This document shows, piece by piece, positions 18,593 to 26,599 of a DNA stretch of 64,000 bases (position 1 is its first letter; every line of letters begins with the position of its first letter). The DNA comes from Deltaproteobacteria bacterium (lineage in GTDB: Bacteria; Desulfobacterota; GWC2-55-46), in the NCBI GenBank assembly GCA_016177845.1, contig JACOUO010000011.1, forward strand, positions 62,001-126,000, given 5' to 3'. The notes beneath the pieces are model-generated. The model was not told the origin of the DNA and searched no databases. It was given only the letters and a program-made list of their open reading frames with translations. The position numbers and the translations under genes were made by a program.

Positions 18593-20212
18593 ATGAATAC
18601 GACAATCGCTATCTTTAACATATTCGGCGGCATCATGCTCCTCCTCTACGGGATGAGACTTGCCGGAGAAGGCCTTCAGAGGGCTGCCGGGGCTAAGCTC
18701 AGGGGGCTTCTTATCAAGGCAACCGATAACCGCTTCAAGGCTGTCGGGGCAGGTGCGGCAATAACAGTCCTTCTTCAGAGCTCAAGCGCAACTACAGTCA
18801 TGCTTGTCGGCTTTGTCGGATCAGGTCTGATGGGGCTTACCCAGACAATGGGGGTTATCCTCGGCGCGGATATTGGAACAACACTTACCGTACAGATTAT
18901 AGCTTTCAAGATTTATAACTATGCGCTTGGGCTTGTGGGCATAGGCATCCTTTCAATGTATTCAGGAGGCAAGGGCGGAGGAAAGGATATCGGCCAGGCC
19001 CTTGTGGGTTTTGGGTTTGTTTTCTTCGCTTTAAAAATCCTCATTGAGACCTTTGAGCCTGCCGCCCAAACACCTGCTTTACGGGAGTTCCTCTTAAACA
19101 TAAGCAAGGACCCCTTTGCAGGCATCATTGTCTCAGCTCTTCTTACCGCGCTATTTCACAGCAGCGCGGCTACCCTTGGCCTGGCGATAACAGCCGCCCA
19201 TTCCGGCCTTCTTACGCTGGACGCTGCCATGCCCATAGTGCTTGGCGCAAATATCGGCACATCGTTCACAGCCATTATCTCCAGCATAGGCGCGTCAGTT
19301 GACTCAAAAAGAGTTGCGCTTGCCCATGTGCTCTTCAAGGTCTTCGGGGTCTTGATAGTCATACCATTTCTTGGTGTTTTCACTCATCTTGTCGGGTTTT
19401 CAACGGATGACCTGCCAAGGCAGGTCGCCAATGCACATACATTTTTCAATATTGCCATAACTGTCCTTTTCCTGCCGTTCACTGTGCCGTTTACGAACCT
19501 TGTCAAATTCCTCATGCCTGAAAGAGAGGGCGCGGTAAGGTTCGGCCCCAAGTACCTTGACCCCATAGTCCTGTCCTCACCGACGCTTGCGCTTGTGCAG
19601 GCAACGCGGGAGTCTTTAAGGAGCGCGGATATCGTGCAGGAGATGCTTGAAAAATCCATTGATGTGTATGAGAGGAACGATCTTGAACTCCTTGAAAAGT
19701 TAGAGGAAAGGGATGACGATGTCGACCTTCTGGATAGGGAGGTAAAGCTCTATCTTACCAAGCTTTCAAGGGAAGGGCTTTCAGAGGATCAGGCAAAAAG
19801 AGAGCTTGAGATAATGCTCTTTTCAGACAACATGGAAAACATCGGAGATGTGATAGATAAGAACCTCATGGACATAGCCCGTAAAAAAATAAAGGGAGGG
19901 CTGTCCTTCTCCAGGGAAGGGATGCAGGAGATAAGGCTCGTGCACCAGAAGGTCCTGGAGAACTTCCAGATGGGGGTGGCGGCATTTACAGGGAATGACC
20001 CCGAGCTGGCAAGGAGGCTTATCAACCACAAGGTGAAACTTGCCGAGATGGAAAAGGAGTTCCGCCAGGCGCACATAAACCGCTTGAGGATGGGATACAA
20101 GGAATCAATAGACACCAGCGCCATACATCTGGATGTGCTTACGAACCTCAAGAGGATAAATTCATATATCACCAATATTGCCTACCCGATACTCGAAAAA
20201 GAGAAGGGCTAA
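18593..20212 (+). CDS. Na/Pi cotransporter family protein with PhoU-like C-terminus
   Basis: 539 residues. Two repeated Na/Pi cotransporter membrane halves are visible, each with the QSSSATT-type motif (VLLQSSSATTVMLVG at about 63; LFHSSAATLGLAI in the second half) and GANIGTS/GADIGTT. From about residue 330 a soluble, helical PhoU-like domain follows. This layout is the NptA/YjbB group, which moves phosphate with sodium, usually outward in bacteria. It is monocistronic, with a hairpin across its stop. Confidence 0.9.
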   Translation: MNTTIAIFNIFGGIMLLLYGMRLAGEGLQRAAGAKLRGLLIKATDNRFKAVGAGAAITVLLQSSSATTVMLVGFVGSGLMGLTQTMGVILGADIGTTLTVQIIAFKIYNYALGLVGIGILSMYSGGKGGGKDIGQALVGFGFVFFALKILIETFEPAAQTPALREFLLNISKDPFAGIIVSALLTALFHSSAATLGLAITAAHSGLLTLDAAMPIVLGANIGTSFTAIISSIGASVDSKRVALAHVLFKVFGVLIVIPFLGVFTHLVGFSTDDLPRQVANAHTFFNIAITVLFLPFTVPFTNLVKFLMPEREGAVRFGPKYLDPIVLSSPTLALVQATRESLRSADIVQEMLEKSIDVYERNDLELLEKLEERDDDVDLLDREVKLYLTKLSREGLSEDQAKRELEIMLFSDNMENIGDVIDKNLMDIARKKIKGGLSFSREGMQEIRLVHQKVLENFQMGVAAFTGNDPELARRLINHKVKLAEMEKEFRQAHINRLRMGYKESIDTSAIHLDVLTNLKRINSYITNIAYPILEKEKG

Positions 20213-20226
20213 AAGAGCCCTTCTCT
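20200..20226 (+). terminator. Hairpin across the stop codon of the phosphate symporter gene
   Basis: AGAGAAGGGCT (20200-20210) pairs perfectly with AGCCCTTCTCT (20216-20226) with a 5-base loop. No T-tract follows, so it may stabilise the 3' end and not terminate efficiently. Confidence 0.4.
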
Positions 20227-20376
20227 GACATTCCCCTATTAAAAACTCCTGAAATTTGCAAAATGCCAAGTTGGGGCTATAATCAAAAAGGCCCTAAATC
20301 AAAGCCAGCGTTATTTTGCATAATGCCTTGCAAAGCGCAAGCCGATGATATTTCGATATTATTTGTAGGCGCTCCA

Positions 20377-21000
20377 ATGTTTTTTAATCTACTGTTAACG
20401 GCAATAATGGTAGTTGCTGCAAGCCATATCGACAGCGCAAAGGAGAGCTTTGATAAGCTTACTTCCTATACGGTCACGCTCAATTCAAAAAGCTCTGATT
20501 CTTCAGAGGAGATAAAATACTATTTTAAAAAGCCGGGCCTTGTCAGGATGGAGTTTATCGAGCCCCATAAAGGCGCTGTGCTTGTATATAACCCACATAC
20601 AAAAAGGGTAAAGTTAAGGCCTTTTGGGTTTTTCAAGCCCTTTGTAATGGATTTAAGCCCTGAGGACAGGCTTGTAAAAAGCTCCAAAGGACATACGGTA
20701 GATGAATCTGATCTTGGCGCTCTCCTGAAAGCGGCTGATGAGCTTGCCAAAAACGGCAAGACAGAGGAGAAAGGCGAAGAGGCCATAGGGCAGAGGCATG
20801 CGGCGCTTGTCCGCATAGAAGGCGGGCCGGGCAAGGCTGTAGGAGGAGTGCACGCCTATAACATCTGGTTTGATAAGAAAACCGGTCTTCCGATAAAAGC
20901 GGAATCATTCGATAGCAACGGGAAATTGATAGAAAAAGTAGTGATGGACGACCTTGAGGTGAATCCAACATTGCCGGATGAGCTTTTTGATATAGGCTGA
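20377..21000 (+). CDS. LolA-like outer-membrane lipoprotein-sorting family protein
   Basis: 207 residues from the ATG at 20377, which opens a short signal-like segment (FFNLLLTAIMVVAASHI). An upstream in-frame start at 20263 would add 38 polar residues before it and is unlikely. The body reads like a LolA/DUF1571 fold: SAKESFDKLTSYTV, YYFKKPGLVRMEFIEPHKGAVLVYN, and a C-terminal VHAYNIWFDKKTGLPIKAESFD. It is probably periplasmic and may bind lipid or lipoprotein. It precedes the DUF302-like gene by 24 bases. Whether it is the true LolA chaperone cannot be decided here. Confidence 0.72.
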   Translation: MFFNLLLTAIMVVAASHIDSAKESFDKLTSYTVTLNSKSSDSSEEIKYYFKKPGLVRMEFIEPHKGAVLVYNPHTKRVKLRPFGFFKPFVMDLSPEDRLVKSSKGHTVDESDLGALLKAADELAKNGKTEEKGEEAIGQRHAALVRIEGGPGKAVGGVHAYNIWFDKKTGLPIKAESFDSNGKLIEKVVMDDLEVNPTLPDELFDIG

Positions 21001-21024
21001 CTTGGCTTGATTAGGAGGTTTTTC

Positions 21025-21417
21025 ATGAGCAGATACGGTTTATCAAGAAAACTCACCATGGCTTATGACGAGGCTGTTGAAAAGGCCCGTATCGCGCTTG
21101 CGAATGAAGGTTTCGGAATTCTCTCGGAGATAAATGTGACCGAGACCATCAGGCAGAAGCTTGAAAAGGATTTTAGAAAGTATTTGATAATCGGCACCTG
21201 TAATCCTCAGATAGCTTACAAGGCCTTTACGGTAGAGACTGAAATTGGCCTTTTAATGCCCTGTAACCTCATCGTATATGAGAACGATGAAGGCGGTTGC
21301 ACAGTATCCGCAGTTGACCCGGTTATCGCAATGTCGATGATAGAGAACCCCGCGCTTGCCCTTATCGCCAAGGAAGTCCGGGAGAGGATGGAAAAAATCA
21401 TAACCAGCCTTAATTGA
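21025..21417 (+). CDS. DUF302-family protein
   Basis: 130 residues from the ATG at 21025, which has TAGGAGG 7 bases upstream. It contains the DUF302 core: AYDEAVEKARIALANEGFGILSEINV at the N-terminus, then YLIIGTCNPQIAYKAF and IGLLMPCNLIVYE, and a final MSMIENPALALIAKEV. The family is small, soluble, widespread and of unknown function. One cysteine pair (about C60 and C80) could bind a metal or heme, but this is speculation. Confidence 0.85.
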   Translation: MSRYGLSRKLTMAYDEAVEKARIALANEGFGILSEINVTETIRQKLEKDFRKYLIIGTCNPQIAYKAFTVETEIGLLMPCNLIVYENDEGGCTVSAVDPVIAMSMIENPALALIAKEVRERMEKIITSLN

Positions 21418-21456
21418 TACCGGACCTTTTTTCAGGTTATCTGGTATAATTTCACC

Positions 21457-21591
21457 ATGTTGACCTCAGACCTCAAAAATCCCCAAATAAAGTTCGCTCC
21501 TGCTGAATTATTTCACCTAAGCCCTGAATTTCAATTAAATCTGCTGATAAGAGATCATCTTTTCTACCCGAGGGTTTATGCGAAGATATGA
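21457..21591 (+). CDS. Possible 44-residue small protein overlapping sthA
   Basis: An ATG frame of 44 codons ends inside the transhydrogenase start region, overlapping it by 14 bases. A perfect TATAAT at 21445-21450 lies 7 bases before the ATG, which would make a leaderless message. The product (MLTSDLKNPQIKFAPAEL... ending PRVYAKI) is amphipathic with no signal peptide, and I recognise no family. Overlap with the next start suggests translational coupling, but it could be a chance frame. Confidence 0.3.
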   Translation: MLTSDLKNPQIKFAPAELFHLSPEFQLNLLIRDHLFYPRVYAKI

Positions 21592-22963
21592 TGTACTTGT
21601 AATAGGCTCAGGCCCTGGCGGGCAAAAGGCCGCTATTCAGGCCTCAAAGCTCGGTAAAAGCGTTGCGATAATCGAACGCCAGCCCTACATCGGAGGCGCG
21701 GGGCTTAATACAGGCACGCTGCCGTCAAAGACTCTCAGGGAGACTGCGCTTTTCTTCTCCGGCTTCAAGCAGAGGGCGATATTCGGGCAGTTTACGCTTG
21801 GCAGGGATATAAAGCTCAGCGAACTCATGCACAGGAAGTCTGAAGTCATAAGAAATCAGATGGAAGTCATTATCGACCAGTTCAACAGGAACAATGTTGA
21901 GATAATCTATGGTGAGGCTTCGTTCCTCGACAAGAACAGGCTGCTTGTGAGAGGTGCAGCAGGCGCGAGTGAAGAACTCTACGGTGAAGTCATACTTATA
22001 GCGACAGGCACACGACCGGCGCGTCCTGCTGATGTGCCGTTTGACAGCGAGCATATCCATGACAGCGATTCGATACTGACCCTTGATAAAATCCCTGCGA
22101 ATCTTACAATAGTTGGCGGAGGGGTAATCGGGTGCGAGTATGCCTGCATCTTTGCCGCCTTGGGGGTGAAGATAAACCTTGTGGAGAAAAAGGCGAGACT
22201 ACTTTCATTTGCTGATGAGGAGATTGTCACAAGCCTTATGTACTGGATGAGGCACTCGGGAATCACCTTGCGGCTTAATGAGGAAGTTGTCGATATCAAG
22301 ATAGAAAGCAAGGGGAGGGTTGTAACCCAGCTTAAAAGCGGCAAGACGATAGTATCTGAAAAGCTCCTCTATACCATGGGCAGGGTGGGTAATACTGACA
22401 GGCTCAACCTTGACGCCATCGGACTTAAGGCTGATGACAGAGGGCTTCTTAAGGTAAATGAGAGCTTTCAGACCCCTGTTCCGAATATCTACGCCATAGG
22501 AGATGTGATAGGTTTTCCCTCACTTGCTTCAACATCAATGGAGCAGGGCAGAAGGGCGGCTTGCCACGCGTTCCAGAAGGAAAGTCTCACCTGCGAGGTA
22601 ATGGAATTCATTCCGCTCGGGATTTATACCATCCCTGAGATATCGATGGTGGGGGCGACAGAGGACGACCTGACGGCAAAAGGAGTGCCTTACGAAGTGG
22701 GGGTTGCTTATTTTCAGGAGGTTGCCAGAGGACAGATAATAGGCGATGTCCACGGCATGGTAAAGCTTATATTCAACAGGCAGACAAGACAGCTCCTCGG
22801 CACGCACATAATCGGGGAGAAGGCTTCAGAGCTTATACATATAGGCCAGGCTGTGATGAACTACGGAGGGCCGGTCGATTATTTCAAGGATGTTGTATTT
22901 AACTATCCTACCTTGTCAGACGCTTATAAAGAGGCTGCGCTAAATGGTTTGAATAAACTGTAA
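21578..22963 (+). CDS. sthA: Soluble pyridine nucleotide transhydrogenase (Si-specific)
   Basis: 461 residues of the flavin disulfide-reductase superfamily. The FAD site is GSGPGGQKAA near the N-terminus. The usual redox CxxxxC is replaced by NTGTLPSKT, as in SthA. That rules out dihydrolipoamide dehydrogenase, so it is not the missing E3 of the E1 pair. The NAD(P) site VVGGGVIGCEYA-type region (TIVGGGVIGCEYACIF) and the C-terminal dimer domain are complete. It would transfer hydride between NADPH and NAD+ in the cytoplasm. It is followed 30 bases later by a VOC protein gene. Confidence 0.9.
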   Translation: MRRYDVLVIGSGPGGQKAAIQASKLGKSVAIIERQPYIGGAGLNTGTLPSKTLRETALFFSGFKQRAIFGQFTLGRDIKLSELMHRKSEVIRNQMEVIIDQFNRNNVEIIYGEASFLDKNRLLVRGAAGASEELYGEVILIATGTRPARPADVPFDSEHIHDSDSILTLDKIPANLTIVGGGVIGCEYACIFAALGVKINLVEKKARLLSFADEEIVTSLMYWMRHSGITLRLNEEVVDIKIESKGRVVTQLKSGKTIVSEKLLYTMGRVGNTDRLNLDAIGLKADDRGLLKVNESFQTPVPNIYAIGDVIGFPSLASTSMEQGRRAACHAFQKESLTCEVMEFIPLGIYTIPEISMVGATEDDLTAKGVPYEVGVAYFQEVARGQIIGDVHGMVKLIFNRQTRQLLGTHIIGEKASELIHIGQAVMNYGGPVDYFKDVVFNYPTLSDAYKEAALNGLNKL

Positions 22964-22993
22964 AGGACTGAATGTCTAAGGAGGCAGAAGGTT

Positions 22994-23422
22994 ATGGAAC
23001 CGCGCATCTCGTTGATAACTTTAGGTGTCGAGGACCTGGAGAGGTCATATAGATTCTATAAAGACGGCCTTGGGCTTCCCACAACATGGAGCCCTGAGAA
23101 AGGCGTTATCTTCTTCAAGACCCGCGGGACCTGCCTTGCCTTATATCCCTTTGACAAATTAGCCGAAGATGTAAATCCGGCCCTTAAAGTGGAAAAACCA
23201 AAGTTTTCAGGTATTGCGCTTGCTTACAACACGAGGACAAAAGGCGAGGTCGAGGAGGTTTTGGAAAAGGCAAAAAGAGCGGGCGGTAAAATTGAAAAGC
23301 CTGCGCAGAATGCCTTTTGGGGAGGATACAGCGGTTACTTCTCAGACCCAGACGGATATCTATGGGAAGTGGCCTACGGAGCTTTCGAATTCAATGAGGA
23401 TGGGAGCCTGGCGATTACTTAA
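22994..23422 (+). CDS. VOC-family (glyoxalase/dioxygenase-fold) protein
   Basis: 142 residues, one vicinal-oxygen-chelate module pair. The opening SLITLGVEDLERSYRFYKDGLGLP and the C-terminal SGYFSDPDGYLWEVAY are typical, and the final E is a metal ligand position. AGGAGG precedes the ATG by about 9 bases. The substrate is unknown. The lengthy loop FWGGYSGYFSD is common in uncharacterised 'glyoxalase-like' proteins. Confidence 0.85.
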   Translation: MEPRISLITLGVEDLERSYRFYKDGLGLPTTWSPEKGVIFFKTRGTCLALYPFDKLAEDVNPALKVEKPKFSGIALAYNTRTKGEVEEVLEKAKRAGGKIEKPAQNAFWGGYSGYFSDPDGYLWEVAYGAFEFNEDGSLAIT

Positions 23423-23500
23423 GGGGGAACCTCCTGTTGACAGAATTTTTTATCATAGCCATAATTAGATATAGTGAAAAAAATACAAAGGTTTAAGGAA

Positions 23501-24163
23501 ATGAACACATCCGAGAAGATTGTTAATATACATGTCGGAGAGGTAACGCTTGAAGGCGCGCTTTCCCTTGTCAAAGGCTCAAAGGGAATCGTTTTATTTG
23601 CCCACGGGAGCGGCAGCAGCCGCCACAGCCCAAGGAATAATTATGTGGCCGAGGTATTGAGAAAAGCCGGTTTAAGCACGCTTCTTATGGATTTGCTCAC
23701 TCGCGAAGAGGATTTTGACTACAGGACACGGTTTGACATAGACCTTCTTGCCGGAAGGCTCGAAGGGGCGACTATCTGGCTCACTGCTCAGGAAAAGACG
23801 AGGGATTTAAAGATAGGCTACTTTGGCGCAAGCACAGGGGCTGCGGCAGCGATAAAAGCCGCAGTAAGCATGCCTGAGAGAATAGGCGCAGTCGTCTCAA
23901 GGGGAGGAAGGCCTGACATGGCTGAAGCTGAGCTTCCTGAAATCAAAGCCCCGACCCTTTTCATAGTTGGCGGAAGGGATGATGTGGTAATCGAACTTAA
24001 CAGGATGGCTTTTAAACAGCTTAGAGTGCCGGTAAAAGAGATGGTAATCGTGCCGGGCGCAACTCATCTTTTTGAAGAGCCAGGAACGCTTGAAGAAGTA
24101 GCAAACCTTGCAGCCCACTGGTTCAAGAGATATCTGGACATGGAAAGCAGAAAGGTTGCCTGA
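23501..24163 (+). CDS. Dienelactone-hydrolase-like alpha/beta hydrolase
   Basis: 220 residues from the ATG at 23501. An in-frame GTG at 23474 would add nine. The oxyanion region GIVLFAHGSGSSRHSPRN is followed by a nucleophile elbow written as YFGASTGAAAA, with serine as nucleophile. Asp and His candidates lie in VGGRDDVV and GATHLFEEPG. This is the family often found fused to or near phosphoribosyltransferases. The substrate is unassigned. It appears to be the last gene of the sthA cluster. Confidence 0.8.
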   Translation: MNTSEKIVNIHVGEVTLEGALSLVKGSKGIVLFAHGSGSSRHSPRNNYVAEVLRKAGLSTLLMDLLTREEDFDYRTRFDIDLLAGRLEGATIWLTAQEKTRDLKIGYFGASTGAAAAIKAAVSMPERIGAVVSRGGRPDMAEAELPEIKAPTLFIVGGRDDVVIELNRMAFKQLRVPVKEMVIVPGATHLFEEPGTLEEVANLAAHWFKRYLDMESRKVA

Positions 24164-24169
24164 ATGATT

Positions 24170-24188
24170 CCCCTCTCCCACAGAGGGG
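24170..24188 (+). terminator. Weak hairpin after the hydrolase gene
   Basis: CCCCTCT (24170-24176) pairs with AGAGGGG (24182-24188) over a 5-base loop, just after the hydrolase stop. There is no T-tract, only ATTAAAT. It lies between convergent genes and may limit read-through. Confidence 0.35.
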
Positions 24189-24231
24189 ATTAAATACTGA
24201 TTGCTTCAGTTTGTTAGCAAATGATTTTTTC

Positions 24232-25215
24232 TCACGCCTTTTCATATATCCCTGCCACATATTTTCCGTACCCGTTATATTTTATCGTCGGCACCCGTTC
24301 ATCCGTATCTATAATCCTTTCCGTAGCCTGTGACCATCTCGGGTGGGGGACATCGGGGTTTACATTCGCAAGAAAGTCATATTCATTCGGCACTACCGTA
24401 TTCCAGAATGTGGCAGGTTGTTTATCCGTGAATTCGATTTTGACGATTGATTTGATGCTCTTGAAGCCGTACTTCCAGGGGACTACAAGGCGGATAGGCG
24501 CGCCGTGCTGTTTCGGAAGCTCATGTCCGTAAATGCCTGTGGCAAGGAACGCCAGTTCATTTGTTGCCTCTGCCATTGAGAGGCCTTCGTTATAAGGCCA
24601 CGGATGCCAGAACTTATACTTCTGCTGAGGCGCCCAGTCCTTATTCAGGAATGTCTGGAACCTGATATATTTCGCTGAAGAAAGCGGCTTTACCTTTTTG
24701 ATGAACTCAGCCATTGAAAACCCTGTCCACGGCACTGCCATTGCCCACGCCTCTACGCAGCGGAGCCTGTAGAGCCTTTCCTCAAGCGGCATTTCTTTTA
24801 CAAGCCTGTCAATGTCATAGACCTGCGGTTTTTCAACAAGGCCTGTTACCTCGACAGTCCAGGGCCTGACCTCCATCTTATCGACATTCCTCCATACGCT
24901 TTTGCCTGATGAGAATTCGTAGAAGTTGTTGTATTTGCCTGCCACCTTCTCATCGGTCAATGGCCTGTTCAGGGTATATTTTTCATTTTTTTTCGCTGGA
25001 TAAAGGTTTGAGGTCGGCGTTTCAGGTACTTTTATCATCTCTTCTTTTCTCTTCCCGAATATATCGATGAGGCTTCCCGTTCCTGTAAAGAGCACACCGG
25101 CGCTTAGCGTGTAAAGCCCTGCCTTTTTTACGAACTGCCGCCTGTTGAGGTACATATCCTCAGGGGTGGCTTGGCTTTCGGGAATGTGCCATGGTTTTTT
25201 CTTTTTGATGAACAT
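24232..25215 (-). CDS. msrP: Protein-methionine-sulfoxide reductase catalytic subunit (molybdopterin)
   Basis: 327 residues. A twin-arginine signal is visible (NRRQFVKKAG, R25-R26, then a hydrophobic stretch). The molybdenum ligand is C153 in YRLRCVEAWAM. Other MsrP/YedY signatures are PWTVEVTGLVEKP, WAPQQKYKFWHPWPYNEGL and LPKQHGAPIRLVVPWKYGFKSIKSI. It should repair oxidised methionine in periplasmic proteins. The heme membrane partner MsrQ is not next to it in this window, so electrons must come from a partner encoded elsewhere. Confidence 0.93.
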   Translation of the reverse strand: MFIKKKKPWHIPESQATPEDMYLNRRQFVKKAGLYTLSAGVLFTGTGSLIDIFGKRKEEMIKVPETPTSNLYPAKKNEKYTLNRPLTDEKVAGKYNNFYEFSSGKSVWRNVDKMEVRPWTVEVTGLVEKPQVYDIDRLVKEMPLEERLYRLRCVEAWAMAVPWTGFSMAEFIKKVKPLSSAKYIRFQTFLNKDWAPQQKYKFWHPWPYNEGLSMAEATNELAFLATGIYGHELPKQHGAPIRLVVPWKYGFKSIKSIVKIEFTDKQPATFWNTVVPNEYDFLANVNPDVPHPRWSQATERIIDTDERVPTIKYNGYGKYVAGIYEKA

Positions 25216-25372
25216 ATCAAACCTCCCGGCTCGAAAGTTTCGAATCTGCGTAATACATAATAAAAGTATAACGGACTTATCCTTTTTTACAAACGCGTCT
25301 GCCTGCGGTCAATATTTATGCTGTTATAATTATATGGTTACCAGTTCTGTCCAACCTTAATCAAGGGGTCAT

Positions 25373-26557
25373 ATGAGAATAATTTCATACAGGCTCGCAT
25401 TTTTCTTTTTATTCCTATTGTTTTCCATCTCATCACCTGCTTTTTCAGAAGAACTCCGGATTGAAACAAAAACAGTTAAATTAATAGTCCCGCAGAAATT
25501 TAACAAGAAGCCTTTCAATACGGAAAGGACGCTTACGGCACCAAAGGGTTTCAGGATCTCCGTATTCGCTGCAGGCCTTGGCAATGTTAGATTCATGGCG
25601 GTAGATTCTGAGGGTTTTATTTACGCAAGCGTGCCTGATGAAGGAAAGGTGCTGGTTCTGCCTGATAAGGACAAGGACGGGGTGGCTGACAGCGTAATCA
25701 TTTTTGCAAAAGGGCTAAGCAGGCCTCACGGGCTTGCGTTCAGAGGCAGGGACTTGATAGTGGCTGAGACAAATAAGCTTACGCTCCTTCGGGATGATAA
25801 CGGAGATTTGAAGGCTGAAGTGAAAAAAGTGATTACGGAAGAGATCCCCGGAGGTGGCGGTCACTGGACGCGCACAGTCGTAATCGGCCCTGATAAGAAA
25901 TTATATGTGTCTGCCGGTTCAAGCTGTAACGCATGCATCGAGAGCGACCAAAGAAGGGCGGCGATTTTAAGATTCCCTGAAGGCGATATCTTTGCGAAAG
26001 GGCTTCGCAACAGCGTCGGTATTGCCTTTCACCCTGATTCCGGTGAACTATGGACAGTTGATAATGGCAGGGATATGCTCGGAGATGAGATACCTCCTGA
26101 GGAGTTGAATAAAGTCCTTGAAGGAGGGGATTACGGCTGGCCTTATTGCTACGGCGACAGGGTGCCTGACCCAGAGTTCGGCTCACCTGAAAGGTGCAAG
26201 GAGACGCTTGCCCCTGTAATAAAGATGCAGGCGCACTCCGCACCGCTTGGGATGGCGTTCGGCTACGGGCTCGATTTTCCGCAGGAGTATAAAAAGATGC
26301 TCTATGTAGCCTTTCACGGCTCTTGGAACAGGACAATACCTACCGGGTATAAGCTCGTGGGCATACCTTTCAAGAACGGCAAGCCCTCAGGAGAGGTGGT
26401 GGATATAATAACAGGGTGGATGAAAGACGGGGATGTATGGGGCAGGCCTGTAGCGCCCCTTGTAGGCAAAGACGGCGCGCTTTACCTTTCAGACGATTCT
26501 GCGGGAGCCATATATAAAATCAGCAGGAACGAACAAAACTCGAAAAAGAACAGATAG
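25373..26557 (+). CDS. Secreted PQQ-type sugar (sorbosone/glucose) dehydrogenase-like beta-propeller
   Basis: 394 residues with an N-terminal signal peptide (ISYRLAFFFLFLLFSISSPAFS). The propeller carries GFRISVFAAGLGNVRFMAVDSEG, RPHGLAFRGRDLIVAET, LYVSAGSSCNAC, GLRNSVGIAFHPDSGELWTVDNGRD and a final VAPLVGKDGALYLSDDSAGAIYKI. This is the GSDH/soluble aldose sugar dehydrogenase (Asd) fold, active in the periplasm with PQQ in characterised members. A cysteine-rich turn (SSCNAC, YCYG, ERCKE) is notable. Whether it binds PQQ cannot be verified here. Confidence 0.85.
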   Translation: MRIISYRLAFFFLFLLFSISSPAFSEELRIETKTVKLIVPQKFNKKPFNTERTLTAPKGFRISVFAAGLGNVRFMAVDSEGFIYASVPDEGKVLVLPDKDKDGVADSVIIFAKGLSRPHGLAFRGRDLIVAETNKLTLLRDDNGDLKAEVKKVITEEIPGGGGHWTRTVVIGPDKKLYVSAGSSCNACIESDQRRAAILRFPEGDIFAKGLRNSVGIAFHPDSGELWTVDNGRDMLGDEIPPEELNKVLEGGDYGWPYCYGDRVPDPEFGSPERCKETLAPVIKMQAHSAPLGMAFGYGLDFPQEYKKMLYVAFHGSWNRTIPTGYKLVGIPFKNGKPSGEVVDIITGWMKDGDVWGRPVAPLVGKDGALYLSDDSAGAIYKISRNEQNSKKNR

Positions 26558-26562
26558 GTGAA

Positions 26563-26591
26563 AGCGGGCTTTTCTTTTTGAAAAGCCCGCT
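26563..26591. terminator. Bidirectional terminator between the PQQ dehydrogenase and glgB
   Basis: AGCGGGCTTTTC (26563-26574) pairs perfectly with GAAAAGCCCGCT (26580-26591) around a TTTTT loop. The hairpin sits in the 42-base gap between convergent genes and can serve both. Confidence 0.75.
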
Positions 26592-26599
26592 CAACAGTT

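Noticed and set aside
20263..20376. Upstream extension of the LolA-like gene
   Set aside because: The extra 38 residues are polar and would put the signal peptide in the interior. The start at 20377 leaves a normal signal peptide at the N-terminus.
21578..22963. Dihydrolipoamide dehydrogenase (E3) completing the E1 pair
   Set aside because: The redox CxxxxC motif is replaced by NTGTLPSKT, which marks the SthA transhydrogenase.
25833..26336. 167-residue frame on the minus strand within the PQQ dehydrogenase gene
   Set aside because: Antisense shadow: it lies wholly inside a well-conserved propeller gene and has no ribosome site or domain.
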